Source: Methylovorus sp. MM2 (GTDB lineage Bacteria > Pseudomonadota > Gammaproteobacteria > Burkholderiales > Methylophilaceae). Taken from it: DNA of 64,000 nt. The translations under genes and the position numbers were made by a program. The notes beneath the pieces are model-generated. The model did not search any database and was not told where the DNA came from. It saw only the letters and a program-made list of their open reading frames with translations. Within the stretch, counting starts at the first letter, position 1. Each line of letters opens with the position of its first letter. The stretch spans positions 186,001 to 250,000 of the forward strand of contig NZ_LXUF01000001.1 in assembly GCF_001648895.1 (NCBI RefSeq), written 5' to 3'. Positions 1 through 10,349 of this stretch are shown here, piece by piece.

Positions 1-204
1 GTAAGTAATTGTAACTGCATCTTAAGCCAATAAAAAATTATTGGGGAGTTTATTTATATATTATTTAATCAAGTGCTTACTGAATGAACAATTATTGTCA
101 GTTGATGAGATATCGTTCTTTTGATGAACGCTATTTAGTAATTTCTGGCAGAATACATCCATCGGAATAACAAGAAAGGAATAGGATTCACCAGAATCCG
201 TCAC

Positions 205-1524
205 ATGGGTAGTAACCTGCTGTTAATTGTTTTTGCATTTTTTCTGGTACTTCTCAATGGATTTTTCGTCGCAGCCGAATTCGGGTTGGTCAAATTGCGG
301 CAGACGCGCGTGCGTGCCATTGCCAAGGCTTTCGGCTGGCGTGGGCGTATGCTTGCTCAGGTGCATCGCAGTCTTGATGCTTATCTTTCCGCTTGTCAGC
401 TAGGCATCACCCTCGCTTCCCTCGGCTTGGGGTGGGTAGGTGAACCTGCTTTTGCCCAATTGATCGAGCCACTACTGAGCCAGCTTGGCATTGATAATGA
501 AAAAATGCTGCATGGCATCTCCTTCTTTGTGGCTTTCTTTACTATTTCCTATTTGCATATCGTGGTTGGCGAACTGGTGCCTAAAACCCTCGCCATCCGT
601 GCGGCAGAAAAAATCGGCTTATGGACCGCGCCCCCGCTCTATATATTTTATTGGGTCATGTATCCCGCTATCTGGATACTTAACCAAAGCTCGAATCTTG
701 TCTTGCGCGCCTTACATCTACAATCCATTAACCCGCAAGAGAGTCACTACTCAACAGATGAACTTAAGATGATTTTGCGTAGCTCACGAGCTGACGATAA
801 ATTCAGCCAGGCTGAGTGGCGTGTACTAGCGCAAGCCATGGATTTTAGGGATCTTGATGTATCCGATTTGATGCGTCCTTTTCATGAGGCAGTCGTGTTG
901 CATGAACAAGATACGCTTGAAGAGAATATCAGCCGTATCACCCAGCACCGTTATAGCCGCTACCCGTATCTGGATAAATCGGGTGAAGTACTAGGGATGA
1001 TCCACATGAAAGATATCTTCATTGCCAGCCAAAAAGGCAATCTGGGTGAGCATCTGGATGATCTGGTGCGCCCTATCGAGATCGTTTCTCCTGATTTGCC
1101 CGCGACTGAATTATTCCGTCGATTCCAGCAAGGAGCTCCACACATTACGGTCGTTGGTTATGAAGGTAATCCGCCGGTTGGGTTTATCACTCTGGATAAC
1201 CTGTTAGGTGCATTAGTCGGTGAGATTCGTGATGAATTCCGTCAATCGCAAAGCGAATGGACAAGACTGGATGATGGTTCATTATTGGGTAAAGGCAGTT
1301 TGCCTATCCCAACCTTGGAGCGCACATTGGGCATAGATATCGAGTCAGATACTGCCGATACGATTGCTGGCCTCATCCTCTGGAAGCTTGGTGACCTGCC
1401 TGAAGAAGGGCAAAAGATCGAATTTGAGCAATTTGCCATTGTGGTCAAAAAAATGACAGGGCCGCGTATATTATTGGTACGCGTCTATCCCACGATATCA
1501 GCGGATACATCGATCAATCATTAA
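205..1524 (+). CDS. CNNM/CorC (HlyC) family membrane protein with CBS pair
   Basis: A 439-residue inner-membrane protein of the hemolysin-C/CorC/CNNM group, usually linked to Mg2+ or other divalent cation efflux or tolerance. The N-terminal half (about residues 5-170) is a DUF21 domain with several hydrophobic segments, starting with a strongly hydrophobic helix at residues 5-25 and containing the family-typical NGFFVAAEF stretch. A cytosolic CBS pair follows (about 215-340), then a C-terminal CorC_HlyC-type domain (about 355-435). Length and domain order are normal for the family. The ATG start puts the first helix right at the N-terminus as expected, although the ribosome binding site is weak. 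It runs alone and converges on the HU gene across a shared terminator. Transport substrate cannot be told from sequence. Confidence 0.88.
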   Translation: MGSNLLLIVFAFFLVLLNGFFVAAEFGLVKLRQTRVRAIAKAFGWRGRMLAQVHRSLDAYLSACQLGITLASLGLGWVGEPAFAQLIEPLLSQLGIDNEKMLHGISFFVAFFTISYLHIVVGELVPKTLAIRAAEKIGLWTAPPLYIFYWVMYPAIWILNQSSNLVLRALHLQSINPQESHYSTDELKMILRSSRADDKFSQAEWRVLAQAMDFRDLDVSDLMRPFHEAVVLHEQDTLEENISRITQHRYSRYPYLDKSGEVLGMIHMKDIFIASQKGNLGEHLDDLVRPIEIVSPDLPATELFRRFQQGAPHITVVGYEGNPPVGFITLDNLLGALVGEIRDEFRQSQSEWTRLDDGSLLGKGSLPIPTLERTLGIDIESDTADTIAGLILWKLGDLPEEGQKIEFEQFAIVVKKMTGPRILLVRVYPTISADTSINH

Positions 1525-1540
1525 GATAAAGATGAGAGAT

Positions 1541-1579
1541 TAAATAAAAACGCCAGCATGTAGCTGGCGTTTTTATTTA
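1541..1579. terminator. Bidirectional intrinsic terminator
   Basis: A near-perfect inverted repeat, AATAAAAACGCCAGC / GCTGGCGTTTTTATT with a five-base loop, lies between the convergent CorC-type gene and hup. A-tract and T-tract flank it on both sides, so it can stop transcription in both directions. Confidence 0.9.
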
Positions 1580-1598
1580 ATCGGGTATGTCGAAAGAT

Positions 1599-1871
1599 TT
1601 AGTTGACTGCGTCTTTCAGTGCTTTACCAGCAGTAAATGCAGGAACCTTGCGAGCAGCAATCTTGATCTCTTTACCAGTTTGTGGGTTACGGCCAGTACG
1701 TGCAGCACGGCTGCTTACCTTGAATGTACCGAAACCGATCAATGCTACTGGCTCACCTGACTTCAATGAAGAAGTGATGCTATCGGTAATTGCGGAAAGT
1801 GTCTTGCCAGCTGCTGCCTTTGAGATACCAGCCTCTGCTGCGATAACAGCGATAAGTTCAGTTTTATTCAC
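1599..1871 (-). CDS. hup: DNA-binding protein HU
   Basis: A 90-residue histone-like nucleoid protein of the HU/IHF family that bends and compacts DNA. It begins [18 protein letters not shown] and carries the signature [21 protein letters not shown] arm region (about residues 46-66) that inserts into the minor groove, followed by the conserved [21 protein letters not shown] end. Full length for HU. It is monocistronic and shares a bidirectional terminator with the gene that converges on it. The sequence is HU-like (HupB type) rather than IHF because it lacks IHF-specific N-terminal features; this choice rests on pattern recognition. Confidence 0.95.
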   Translation of the reverse strand: MNKTELIAVIAAEAGISKAAAGKTLSAITDSITSSLKSGEPVALIGFGTFKVSSRAARTGRNPQTGKEIKIAARKVPAFTAGKALKDAVN

Positions 1872-2030
1872 TTAATTAGTCCCTAGTGGTTTATTGGAGA
1901 GCTTATCTTAAACTATTTTTTGGTGATGTGTAGTGGCGAACCTCACTAAAATCGCACGATTTCAGCGATATGAGCAGGTTTAAGGCGATTTTTTTCAAAA
2001 TTATTCCGTTTTTGCTCTGAAGTTCGCCTG

Positions 2031-2318
2031 CTAACTCGATAAGCAACTTTTCATAAAGGCTTTTCTTTCGTCGCCTTTTAGCATCTTTTCTCCGGCACTT
2101 TGATTACAGGTTTTCATCTTTGTGTGCTGAGAATTGACGATTTCTTTGTCAGCCGATAAACAGTCTTTCATAAAAGCTCTGCGTTCATCACCTTTAAGCG
2201 CTTTTGTTGCAGCATCTGCATTACATGACTTCATTTTCTCTTGTTGTGGCCCAGCAAAAGCTAAGGAACTTACGACAATGCTTCCCACAATGAATAAGCC
2301 GATTAAGTATTTCTGCAT
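2031..2318 (-). CDS. PsiF-repeat periplasmic protein
   Basis: A 95-residue exported protein with two PsiF-type repeats. A signal peptide (MQKYLIGLFIVGSIVV..., cleavage after AFA) is followed by two copies of a K-M-K-x-C-N ... LKGDER[RK]AFMK[DS]CLS unit, each with two cysteines that could form a disulfide. PsiF was named in E. coli as phosphate-starvation inducible; its molecular role is unknown. The start at 2318 was chosen over a longer reading frame because a clear GAGGAG ribosome binding site sits just upstream of it and the signal peptide begins there. It is monocistronic. Confidence 0.85.
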   Translation of the reverse strand: MQKYLIGLFIVGSIVVSSLAFAGPQQEKMKSCNADAATKALKGDERRAFMKDCLSADKEIVNSQHTKMKTCNQSAGEKMLKGDERKAFMKSCLSS

Positions 2319-2579
2319 GATGGTCTCCTCATAAGTTTTTAGATGCACTACTTTTAAAATCCAGAGCAGCATATATAGTCGACTTAAAGTCATGCTTAAT
2401 CAATATGTGGCTGAAAGTAACTTTACAAATAATTAGGTTAACTCGTGCTGTTTTTTTTAGGCTTTTTACATTACGTAGGCGTCGATGACAATTTTTAGTA
2501 ATCTCATGCATATATAGTTCACATTGTGTCAATTACGAGGCAGAATGGAACGGTTGAGTTTCAATCTCGGGGAGCCTAG

Positions 2580-2780
2580 ATGTCGACTTTATATCGCAAT
2601 GCTGGAGAAAAGAAACAAGATGTCATCGTAGCGAATATCGTGGTAGATAATGCTGTGCGTTACTCGCTTACCGAGGGCGGGCGATATTTACCGTTTAACG
2701 AGCTTGAAAAAGAGCTCATGCGTGAAGAGAAAGCGCTTGCCATGGCCAGATTGGCGATTGATAGGGCGATGCAGTTTTAG
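2580..2780 (+). CDS. Small conserved-looking hypothetical protein
   Basis: A 66-residue protein I do not recognise. It starts with an ATG preceded by GGGGAG at a suitable distance, which favours a real gene. Content is soluble and mixed: an N-terminal part with likely beta strands (DVIVANIVVDNAVRYSL), then a charged helix rich in Glu/Lys/Arg (about residues 38-64). There is no signal peptide, membrane helix or cysteine. It stands alone between the divergent PsiF-like gene and the PEP-CTERM gene. Function unknown. Confidence 0.55.
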   Translation: MSTLYRNAGEKKQDVIVANIVVDNAVRYSLTEGGRYLPFNELEKELMREEKALAMARLAIDRAMQF

Positions 2781-3082
2781 TATTTGATATTTTCGACTGC
2801 TTAAATTCTTGTGGGTTTTTCATCAAAACGGTTTAAGGGCCAACGATATTTCAGCGATTGATCATCTAACTGGTTTAATCTCGTGTCATATCAGTAGTAA
2901 ATAATAAAAAATCCTGCCGATTTTTTATTAAAAATCAATCAATTATATTGAAAAATATAATCTATGATTAAACTTCAATGCTTTTGTCATAATCAGGCAT
3001 GAAGTTTGCGTATAATATCTAGTTATTATTCAGTAGTTTTGACTTTAGTGTTATAAAAAATAGTATTCAAATAGGGGTAAAA
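2781..3082. other. AT-rich upstream region of the PEP-CTERM gene
   Basis: About 300 very AT-rich bases with no convincing reading frame. It probably holds the promoter of the PEP-CTERM gene; short A/T palindromes such as AAAAAATCCTGCCGATTTTTTATT near 2907-2930 could form a weak hairpin, but I cannot assign a site. Confidence 0.4.
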
Positions 3083-3700
3083 ATGAAATATTTTCGTTCA
3101 TTATTGGTTGTTGCAGCGATTGCATTCGCTAGTGTTGCTCATGCGGCAGGCGAGTACACTGTAACTTCCTCAGCGTCAGATCTGGGTGGCAATACATGGC
3201 AGTTTGATTACACGATCACTAACGTGAATCAAGGTACTGCAGGTAGCACCTACGGGTTTGATGGTTTTGCGATCTTCATTCCAGAAACAGCCGTTGTAGT
3301 TTCCACTACATCACCAGCGCCTTATGCTGGATCGCCGGGTTACTGGGGTTTCACTGTATCACCTACAACTGATCCTGCTTTTTCAGGTTATTCAGTTGGT
3401 CAGTGGTGGGGTTACAACGTAGAGTCCGTATATCCTACAAGTTCTGTAGTTAACTTCAGCATTACTTTGAACAATGTTGCTTCTGGTTCAAATGCTGCTG
3501 GTTTAGCTTCATATTGGGGTTTTAGCAGTGAGCCTTCAGCGAACTTCTTTAACTCTTATGGTAACTATACGTTGTACGTGACTACGATTGAGAACTCACC
3601 AATTGCTGCAGTCCCTGAGCCTGAGTCATATGCGATGTTGCTTTTAGGAGTTGGTTTCATTGGTTTGTTAGCAAGACGTAGAAAAAACTTGCTGGCTTAA
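3083..3700 (+). CDS. PEP-CTERM sorting-domain exported protein
   Basis: A 205-residue exported protein. An N-terminal signal peptide (about residues 1-22, ending AHA) is followed by a Ser/Thr/Gly/Asn/Tyr-rich body and a C-terminal PEP-CTERM tripartite signal: the VPEPESYAM motif, a hydrophobic helix (LLLGVGFIGLLA) and a basic tail (RRRKN). In established systems such tails are recognised by a dedicated exosortase (EpsH/Xrt family) in bacteria making exopolysaccharide; no exosortase lies in this window. The mature region has few charged residues and many aromatics, typical of surface or biofilm matrix proteins, but no specific fold is recognisable. A strong hairpin terminator follows, so it is monocistronic. 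Confidence 0.9.
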   Translation: MKYFRSLLVVAAIAFASVAHAAGEYTVTSSASDLGGNTWQFDYTITNVNQGTAGSTYGFDGFAIFIPETAVVVSTTSPAPYAGSPGYWGFTVSPTTDPAFSGYSVGQWWGYNVESVYPTSSVVNFSITLNNVASGSNAAGLASYWGFSSEPSANFFNSYGNYTLYVTTIENSPIAAVPEPESYAMLLLGVGFIGLLARRRKNLLA

Positions 3701-3717
3701 TTAGCTGGTATGTATAT

Positions 3718-3748
3718 AAAAAACGGGAGCATTGCTCCCGTTTTTTTA
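3718..3748. terminator. Intrinsic terminator after the PEP-CTERM gene
   Basis: Inverted repeat AAAACGGGAGC / GCTCCCGTTTT around ATT, followed by a run of T. Strong rho-independent terminator 18 bases after the stop codon. Confidence 0.92.
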
Positions 3749-3846
3749 TTGTCTGCGTATATCGTGCGTATTCCAGAGCAATGTAACCACCCATTAAATC
3801 CAAAGTAGTTAACTGTTCTCAGGGGTTGCCGAAAGTAAACGCTAAC

Positions 3847-3877
3847 TGAATGTCTGTTATCGACCCAAAGCAGACTC
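3847..3877. repeat. Intergenic palindromic repeat (GTCTGyt...aaGCAGAC type)
   Basis: TGAATGTCTGTTATCGACCC continuing into AAAGCAGACTC forms a short hairpin with GTCTG/CAGAC arms. A related copy with the same AAAGCAGAC arm lies at 10350-10377. I recognise this as a type of dispersed intergenic palindrome seen in many proteobacterial genomes; that recognition is from memory. Confidence 0.5.
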
Positions 3878-4019
3878 TCAATATTAATTTATTCAATGTA
3901 TCTTCGCTTGTTTTAAAACCTCGTTTTAAAGAAAGTTACGATTGGCATAGTTCTAATTGACGGCATGATTAAATGTGTTCAGAATCATTCAGAACTCCAT
4001 TTAAAGCAGCCGCAAAAAA

Positions 4020-4775
4020 ATGAAAAATATAATGCGTTTACTGTTTTTGCTTTCCTTTTCTCTGGCTTATTCATGCGCCGCTGCCCAAGACTTAAAAATT
4101 ATTTTCTCAAAATATACCCCGCCCTATGTATTTGAAAACGAGACCGGGATAGTTGTAGAGATTGTACGTACTGCATTAGAAGATAAAGGCTATAAGATAA
4201 AGCCGGTGTATGTACCTATAGGTCGTGGTTTCAAGATGTTTTCTGACAAGGAGGTGGATGGCACTACCATTATTCAGGAAAACACAGGTCTGCAAGCTTA
4301 TTATTCCGATGATTTCATGCAATACCATAATCTGGCATTCGCATTGAAATCTCGGAATTTCGATATACGGAGCATCAATGATCTCAGAGGTAAAACCATT
4401 ATCGGCTTTCAGAGGGCAGATAGGTCACTAGGCGAGGATTTTCGGGAGATTGTTACACGTAACTCCAAATATAAAGAGCTAGCTCAACAAGAAGCTCAGG
4501 TACAAGTACTGCTTTTAGGGCGAACCGATATTGCAGTCATGGATGAGAGTATTTTTCAGTATTATCGACAGCAACTCATTAACGAAGGCAAGGCTGACAA
4601 GAATCAGGAATATGTCGGTTTCGAGATTTTCTCACCCACACCTTACAAAGCGGCATTTAAAGATCCTCAAATCCGGGATGCTTTTAACAAGGGTATTGCT
4701 GCGATGCGTAAAGATGGCCGATATGAGGCCATCTATCGTAAATACAACGGGCAGTTCTTCCCCATAAAGAAATAG
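4020..4775 (+). CDS. Periplasmic solute-binding protein, amino-acid type (SBP_bac_3)
   Basis: A 251-residue exported protein of the family 3 extracellular solute-binding fold. A signal peptide (about residues 1-21) precedes the first lobe, which starts DLKIIFSKYTPPYVFE, and typical lobe features follow: VEIVRTALEDKGYKI, the DLRGKTIIGFQ hinge region and a C-terminal FNKGIAAMRKDGRYEAIYRKY helix. No ABC permease or ATPase gene is nearby. Instead the next gene, 39 bases downstream, encodes a hybrid histidine kinase, so this protein may present a ligand to the sensor, or act as a stand-alone periplasmic sensor component, rather than feed a transporter. Ligand unknown. The ribosome binding site is weak (A-rich). 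Confidence 0.8.
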   Translation: MKNIMRLLFLLSFSLAYSCAAAQDLKIIFSKYTPPYVFENETGIVVEIVRTALEDKGYKIKPVYVPIGRGFKMFSDKEVDGTTIIQENTGLQAYYSDDFMQYHNLAFALKSRNFDIRSINDLRGKTIIGFQRADRSLGEDFREIVTRNSKYKELAQQEAQVQVLLLGRTDIAVMDESIFQYYRQQLINEGKADKNQEYVGFEIFSPTPYKAAFKDPQIRDAFNKGIAAMRKDGRYEAIYRKYNGQFFPIKK

Positions 4776-4814
4776 GAGATGAGCTAAAGCGCTTAGCCAT
4801 AACTTTTAACAACT

Positions 4815-7800
4815 ATGAATAGATCACTTCGAGCCAAACTGGCAATTCTCCTGATTATAACGGTCACTGCTGTACTTGCTGTCTTTGGAGTTTATGGCCA
4901 TCTCCAACTTAGGGAAGAGTTAAATAAAGATTTTATAGTGACTGAGAATGCCACACTTGAGCGTGTGTCTGAAAGCGTGGCAACGCCAATGTGGGAAGTC
5001 AATATTGACGCTATCACTAATATTCTGCACGCGCAATTCAGAAACCGGGATATCACATTCCTGCGAGTGGATGATAGTAATGGCAAGTTAATGGCCGCAT
5101 TGGAACGGGATGTTCATGGCAATATCCTCCCTACGCAAAAAATTCCAAAACCTGATGACCTTGTAGTCAGCCAAGATGTATTTCATATCGACGATGTCAC
5201 TGAGCGTATCGGAAAATTAACAATTGTTTTCACGCGCAATCGATTGGATGACACAATCGCCAGAAATGCTCAGCGATTAGTGATGGAAACATTGGTGATT
5301 GTAATAACACTCACATTCCTGCTGCTAATTAGCTTACGAATCATCTTTAAACCTATCAGGGAGCTCCGAGATGCTCTTATGCAACTGGCTAATAACAATG
5401 AGACTGGTCAGGGAAATATCTCTGAGTTACCTGAAAGTCCCCACAGAGAGCTTGCTGATGTTACCCGTGGTTTCAATCTAACTTTACGCAAGATTCGTGA
5501 AGAGGCTAGGCTAAAGGAGACAATTTTGTCTAGCAAAGCGCAGGCCGGTGAATTATCTCAGCAGTTGCAAGCCGCAGAGGATTACGTCACTTTTGGCCAA
5601 CGAATGCTTAAATATCTGACCCAATGGTTAGGCGCCGATATTGCAGCCTTTTTCATAAGAGATGAAACTGGAGAACAATTCGAGTTCGTTGCAGGCCATG
5701 GAATAAGCGCCGCTCAGCGGAAGACTTTCCATTCAGGTGAAGGGCTCATTGGAGAAGCGGCACTCATTGGCGAGATAGTGACCTGTCGTGATCTAAGCCC
5801 TGATATGGTACTTATCGAATCATCTATCATCTCCACTGTACCGCGTGTTGTCTCTATCGTACCGGTTGTCGGAAGCGATGGCACTTTAGCTGTCATCGAG
5901 CTTGGTTATTTGCATGAGCCGCATTATCAGACCGAAATCTTGGCAGATGCGCTCCCAGTTATAGCTTTCAGTCTGGAATTGTTAATGAGCAAGCAGGCAA
6001 TGCTTGAGGAAGTGAAACGCAAGGAAGAACAGCAGCAAGCGCTCGCAGATACCGAGGCTTGGTATCGTAGCATCATCGGTTCTGCCCCAGATGGCATGTT
6101 AGTCGTTGATGCGGGTGGCGTAATCACGCACTGCAACAACAAGATGGAAGCCATCTTTGGTTATAGTCAAGATGAGATGCTCGGAATGTCTATAGATATG
6201 TTGGTGCCGATGGATATAAGAGGCCACCATTCTCAATTAAGAGAAAGTTTTTTTGCTAAAGGTGGCTCACGCTCTATGGGCGAGGGCAAGGAATTAAACG
6301 GGTTACGGAAGGACCATAGCACTTTTCCCGTGGAAGTTAGCCTATCACTCTTACCTGCACTAGGTGGGCGCGGCCCAAGCGTATGTGCCTCAGTGCGTGA
6401 CGTTACTCAAAGGGTCGCCGCAGAGAAACTCGTTCGGGAAAGTGAGAAACAGATTCGATTGATGCTGGAATCCAGTCCGGTTGCAGTTCGCGTTGCCAGC
6501 AGCGAAAGTGGTCATATTGTCTTTGCAAATCGGTCGTATGCCGATATGTTTGGCATTGACCCGACCAACATGGTTGGTTTAGATCCTGCTCGTTTTTATC
6601 AGAATGAAACTGATCTGCAGTCAGTCATGCAGCACCTTTCCGATCAACAGGATGTCATCAATCATCCGATTGGTCTCGTGCGGGAGGATGGTGCAAAGAT
6701 ATGGGTGCTTGCTTCGTACTTCCATATTCAATATGGCGGCGAACTATGCATTCTTGGTTGGTTCTTCGATGTCACTGAGCTCCGCCGCGCCAAAGAATTG
6801 GCAGAAGACGCTACTCGCATGAAGTCGGATTTCCTAGCTAATATGAGCCATGAGATCCGTACTCCGATGAATGCCATCATCGGAATGGCTCATTTGGCTC
6901 TCAAAACAGACTTAACACCTCGCCAGCGCGACTATGTGAAAAAGATACAAAACTCCGGCCAACATCTTTTAGGCATCATCAACGACATCTTGGACTTTTC
7001 CAAAATAGAAGCTGGTAAGCTGACTATGGAAAGTGCCGATTTCGAGCTGGACAAAGTGCTGGATAACATCAGTAACCTGATCTCGGAGAAAGCCTTCGCT
7101 AAGGGGCTGGAGCTGGTATTTGATATAGAGTCAGCAGTACCCAATCATCTCAACGGCGACTCTTTGCGCTTGGGTCAAGTTCTCATCAATTACGCCAACA
7201 ATGCAGTCAAGTTTACTGAACAGGGCGAGATCGTGATATCGGCGCGCATATTGGAGAAAACTAAAGAGAACGTCCTTCTTGAGTTCTCTGTGCGCGATAC
7301 TGGAATCGGCCTTACAGAAGAACAGCGAGGTAAGCTGTTCCAGTCATTCCAACAAGCCGACACCTCGACCAGTCGTAAGTATGGAGGCACCGGGCTTGGG
7401 CTTGCGATATCTCGACAACTAGCCGTTCTGATGGATGGCGAGGTTGGAGTAGAAAGTGAATATGGCAAGGGCAGCCGATTCTGGTTCACAGCACGCCTGG
7501 GTATATCCAACAACAAATCTAAACCTTTGATCCCTAAGCCCGACTTGCGTGGGCGCCGTATACTTATCGTAGACGATAACGAGATTGCTCGTCAGGTGCT
7601 TCAAGAGATGCTTGAAAGCATGACTTTTAAGGTCAATCAAGCTCCGAGCGGAGAGCGTGCACTCGAGATGATCGCTGATGCGGATAGTAACGGTGATCCT
7701 TTCGAAGTGGTATTGCTGGATTGGCGCATGCCATTGATGGACGGGATTGAGACCGCGCGTAATATCCGCAAACTACGCATACGACGTCAACCGCACATGG

Positions 7801-9035
7801 CGATGGTCACGGCCTATGGGCGTGAAGAAGTCATCCGCGAAGCAGAGAAAGCTGGATTTCAGGATATCTTGATCAAACCGGTGAATGCATCGATGCTGTT
7901 CGATACCACTATCCGCATTCTGGGAGATACCGAGACTGAATCTCGTTCCAGTGCCCGCGACGTTTCGACCACGGTGGAGGATCTTGCTGTCATTAAAGGT
8001 GCCTCCATCTTGTTGGTGGAAGATAACGAACTGAACCAGGAAGTCGCCAATGGCCTGCTATTAGATGGTGGGTTCAAAGTCGACATTGCAGAAGATGGCG
8101 TGCAGGCCATACGCATGATTAATGATAAAGCCTATGATGCCGTTTTAATGGATATGCAGATGCCTGTGATGGATGGCATTACTGCTACCATCGAGTTACG
8201 CAAACAACCAAAATTCGCTAGCCTGCCAATCATCGCTATGACCGCGAATGTGATGGAGCAGGATCGTCAGCGCTGCGACGAAGCTGGCATGAGTGATTTT
8301 GTTGCTAAACCAATCGACCCAGATGACTTGTTCTCAGTTTTGCTGCGCTGGATCAAACCAAGAAATGCCAAAACTCCCAAAAAAGAGCGTTCACGCAAAC
8401 CTAAAGATATATCGATCACGATTCCTGTAATCGATGGCCTTGATACTGAATTGGGTCTCAAGCGTGTGTTGGGGAAAGCCCCTCTTTACATAGTACTTCT
8501 TAACAAATATGTCGTTGGTCAAAGTAAGACTGCGGAAGTGATCCGGCAGTCCTTATTAGCTAAAGATATAGACCTAGCTGAACGTACAGCCCATACAGCA
8601 AAGGCTGTATCTGGCAATATCGGCGCCACGAAATTGCAGGAACTCGCCGGAGAGCTGGAATCCATGATTCATAAACAAGATTCTTTTGATGCCATCGAAT
8701 CCAAACTTGAAATCTTTGCCTCGATGCAAGAGGCGATGGTCACTGCAATTCGGCTTGCCCTTCCAAATTCTGATGAGAAAACGATCCTGATCGATGAAGT
8801 AGTGTTATCCAAAGTATTAAGAAGCCTGTCCGCCGTACTTGCTGATAACGATAGCGAAGCCAACGACATATTGGAGTTGAATTTCGCTTTATTAAGAGCT
8901 TCCACTGATCATGAGCGATTCACAGCCCTTGAAGGTGCCATCGCCCGATTTGATTATGAAACAGCACTTAATCATGTGGTGCAGATTGCCACCCTAAGGA
9001 ATATCGCGCTTGATATGCCCACAACGCCCAATTGA
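4815..9035 (+). CDS. Hybrid sensor histidine kinase (HAMP-GAF-PAS-PAS-HisKA-HATPase-REC-REC-Hpt)
   Basis: A 1406-residue membrane-bound phosphorelay protein. One transmembrane helix lies near residues 9-28 and another near 156-178, enclosing a periplasmic domain of about 125 residues. Then come HAMP (about 180-240), GAF (about 250-395), PAS (413-535), PAS (539-655), HisKA with phospho-accepting His679 in [13 protein letters not shown], and a HATPase_c domain with DTGIGL and GTGLGLAI boxes. Two receiver domains follow, with phospho-Asp969 (LLDWRMP) and Asp1113 (LMDMQMP), and a C-terminal Hpt domain with His1260 ([12 protein letters not shown]). All catalytic residues are present, so it is likely an active four-step relay. 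It lies between a solute-binding protein and an HD-GYP response regulator gene 30 bases downstream, its probable output partner. Confidence 0.93.
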   Translation: MNRSLRAKLAILLIITVTAVLAVFGVYGHLQLREELNKDFIVTENATLERVSESVATPMWEVNIDAITNILHAQFRNRDITFLRVDDSNGKLMAALERDVHGNILPTQKIPKPDDLVVSQDVFHIDDVTERIGKLTIVFTRNRLDDTIARNAQRLVMETLVIVITLTFLLLISLRIIFKPIRELRDALMQLANNNETGQGNISELPESPHRELADVTRGFNLTLRKIREEARLKETILSSKAQAGELSQQLQAAEDYVTFGQRMLKYLTQWLGADIAAFFIRDETGEQFEFVAGHGISAAQRKTFHSGEGLIGEAALIGEIVTCRDLSPDMVLIESSIISTVPRVVSIVPVVGSDGTLAVIELGYLHEPHYQTEILADALPVIAFSLELLMSKQAMLEEVKRKEEQQQALADTEAWYRSIIGSAPDGMLVVDAGGVITHCNNKMEAIFGYSQDEMLGMSIDMLVPMDIRGHHSQLRESFFAKGGSRSMGEGKELNGLRKDHSTFPVEVSLSLLPALGGRGPSVCASVRDVTQRVAAEKLVRESEKQIRLMLESSPVAVRVASSESGHIVFANRSYADMFGIDPTNMVGLDPARFYQNETDLQSVMQHLSDQQDVINHPIGLVREDGAKIWVLASYFHIQYGGELCILGWFFDVTELRRAKELAEDATRMKSDFLANMSHEIRTPMNAIIGMAHLALKTDLTPRQRDYVKKIQNSGQHLLGIINDILDFSKIEAGKLTMESADFELDKVLDNISNLISEKAFAKGLELVFDIESAVPNHLNGDSLRLGQVLINYANNAVKFTEQGEIVISARILEKTKENVLLEFSVRDTGIGLTEEQRGKLFQSFQQADTSTSRKYGGTGLGLAISRQLAVLMDGEVGVESEYGKGSRFWFTARLGISNNKSKPLIPKPDLRGRRILIVDDNEIARQVLQEMLESMTFKVNQAPSGERALEMIADADSNGDPFEVVLLDWRMPLMDGIETARNIRKLRIRRQPHMAMVTAYGREEVIREAEKAGFQDILIKPVNASMLFDTTIRILGDTETESRSSARDVSTTVEDLAVIKGASILLVEDNELNQEVANGLLLDGGFKVDIAEDGVQAIRMINDKAYDAVLMDMQMPVMDGITATIELRKQPKFASLPIIAMTANVMEQDRQRCDEAGMSDFVAKPIDPDDLFSVLLRWIKPRNAKTPKKERSRKPKDISITIPVIDGLDTELGLKRVLGKAPLYIVLLNKYVVGQSKTAEVIRQSLLAKDIDLAERTAHTAKAVSGNIGATKLQELAGELESMIHKQDSFDAIESKLEIFASMQEAMVTAIRLALPNSDEKTILIDEVVLSKVLRSLSAVLADNDSEANDILELNFALLRASTDHERFTALEGAIARFDYETALNHVVQIATLRNIALDMPTTPN

Positions 9036-9065
9036 GCTCGCTCAAACAACCAAAGGAGCTATCCC

Positions 9066-10226
9066 ATGAACGATTCTACCTATATCGACAAACCCACTAT
9101 CCTTGTCGTTGATGACACACCAGATAATCTTAGTCTCATGAGTGGTATTCTTAAAGATAGCTACAAAGTTAAAGTCGCCAACAGCGGTGAGAGAGCACTC
9201 CAAATCGCAGATTCGGTGCCATCTCCTGACCTGATTCTCCTTGACATTATGATGCCAGGAATAGATGGCTACCAAACTTGCACTCGTTTACAAACCCATG
9301 CTAATACGCGAAATGTACCTATCATTTTTCTCACAGCAAAAGCTGAGGTAGAGGATGAGACTTATGGTCTTGAATTGGGCGCTGTCGATTACATTACTAA
9401 ACCAATCAGCCCACCTATCCTGCTTGCAAGAGTCAAGACCCACCTTGAGCTTAAACGCGTACAGGATTTTTTACGCGACCAGAATCAATTTCTTGAAGCT
9501 GAAGTACAAAAGCGTACAGTTGAGGTCATGGCGATTCAAGATGTGACCATACATGCTATGGCCTCGCTTGCCGAAACGCGTGACAACGAAACCGGCAATC
9601 ATATTCGTCGCACCCAACACTACATCAAAGTACTGGCCGAAAAATTACGACATCATCCTCGATTTGCTTATTTCCTCGATGATGACAAAACGCTCGAGAT
9701 GCTATTCAAATCAGCGCCACTCCACGATATTGGAAAAATTGGCATACCAGACCGTATTTTGCTTAAACCCGGCCGTTTTGAGCCTGAAGAGTTTGAGATC
9801 ATGAAAACGCATACAACGATCGGACGAGACTCAATTCAGCATGCTGAGCAACAGCTAGGCATAGAGGTGCCTTTTTTGGCCTTAGCAAAAGAGATCGCAT
9901 ATGGGCATCAGGAAAAATGGGATGGTAGCGGATATCCGCAAGGCCTTGCAGGCGACGATATTCCTATTTCTGCCCGGCTAATGGCTGTGGCCGATGTTTA
10001 CGATGCGCTGATTAGTAGACGTGTCTATAAAGAAGGGATGCCACATGAAAAGGCTGTTGAGATTATTCTGCAGGGACGAGCCCAGCATTTTGATCCAGAT
10101 ATGGTTGATGCCTTTATTGAGTTACAGGATGAGTTCAGACAAATCGCCGCTTCACATGCTGATAATGATGAGGTAATGGCTGAAAAAGCTAGCTATATGG
10201 AGATAGCTATTGCTGAGAAAATTTAA
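9066..10226 (+). CDS. Response regulator with HD-GYP domain (cyclic-di-GMP phosphodiesterase)
   Basis: A 386-residue RpfG-like response regulator. Residues 9-125 form a receiver domain with VVDD, phospho-Asp60 (LLDIMMPG) and a KPIS loop Lys. A coiled linker (about 130-165) leads to an HD-GYP domain with the HD pair at His220-Asp221 (LHDIGKIG) and the signature GHQEKWDGSGYPQGL, so hydrolysis of cyclic-di-GMP is expected. A strong AAAGGAG ribosome binding site precedes the ATG, and the gene follows the hybrid kinase by 30 bases, so the two are probably co-transcribed and form a relay from periplasmic signal to cyclic-di-GMP breakdown. The window also contains three GGDEF-EAL proteins. Confidence 0.93.
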   Translation: MNDSTYIDKPTILVVDDTPDNLSLMSGILKDSYKVKVANSGERALQIADSVPSPDLILLDIMMPGIDGYQTCTRLQTHANTRNVPIIFLTAKAEVEDETYGLELGAVDYITKPISPPILLARVKTHLELKRVQDFLRDQNQFLEAEVQKRTVEVMAIQDVTIHAMASLAETRDNETGNHIRRTQHYIKVLAEKLRHHPRFAYFLDDDKTLEMLFKSAPLHDIGKIGIPDRILLKPGRFEPEEFEIMKTHTTIGRDSIQHAEQQLGIEVPFLALAKEIAYGHQEKWDGSGYPQGLAGDDIPISARLMAVADVYDALISRRVYKEGMPHEKAVEIILQGRAQHFDPDMVDAFIELQDEFRQIAASHADNDEVMAEKASYMEIAIAEKI

Positions 10227-10270
10227 CGAATTCACTTCTATAACCACTGGAAATTGCTAATTGATTATTC

Positions 10271-10290
10271 ATTACCACATACGTGGTAAT
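10271..10290. repeat. Inverted repeat downstream of the HD-GYP gene
   Basis: ATTACCAC-ATAC-GTGGTAAT, eight-base perfect arms, 45 bases after the HD-GYP stop codon. It has no T-run, so it may be a protein site or RNA 3' stem rather than a classic terminator. Confidence 0.45.
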
Positions 10291-10349
10291 AGCCAAGATT
10301 ACCGTCTTTATCAAATTCAATCGCTAAGTCTTTTAGGACTTAATTGATG

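Noticed and set aside
1949-1962. AAATCG-CA-CGATTT palindrome upstream of hup
   Set aside because: Short and AT-rich with only its position to support it; too weak to call an operator.
10271-10290. Inverted repeat as intrinsic terminator
   Set aside because: The hairpin is AT-rich and lacks a T-run on either side, so it is listed as a repeat only.
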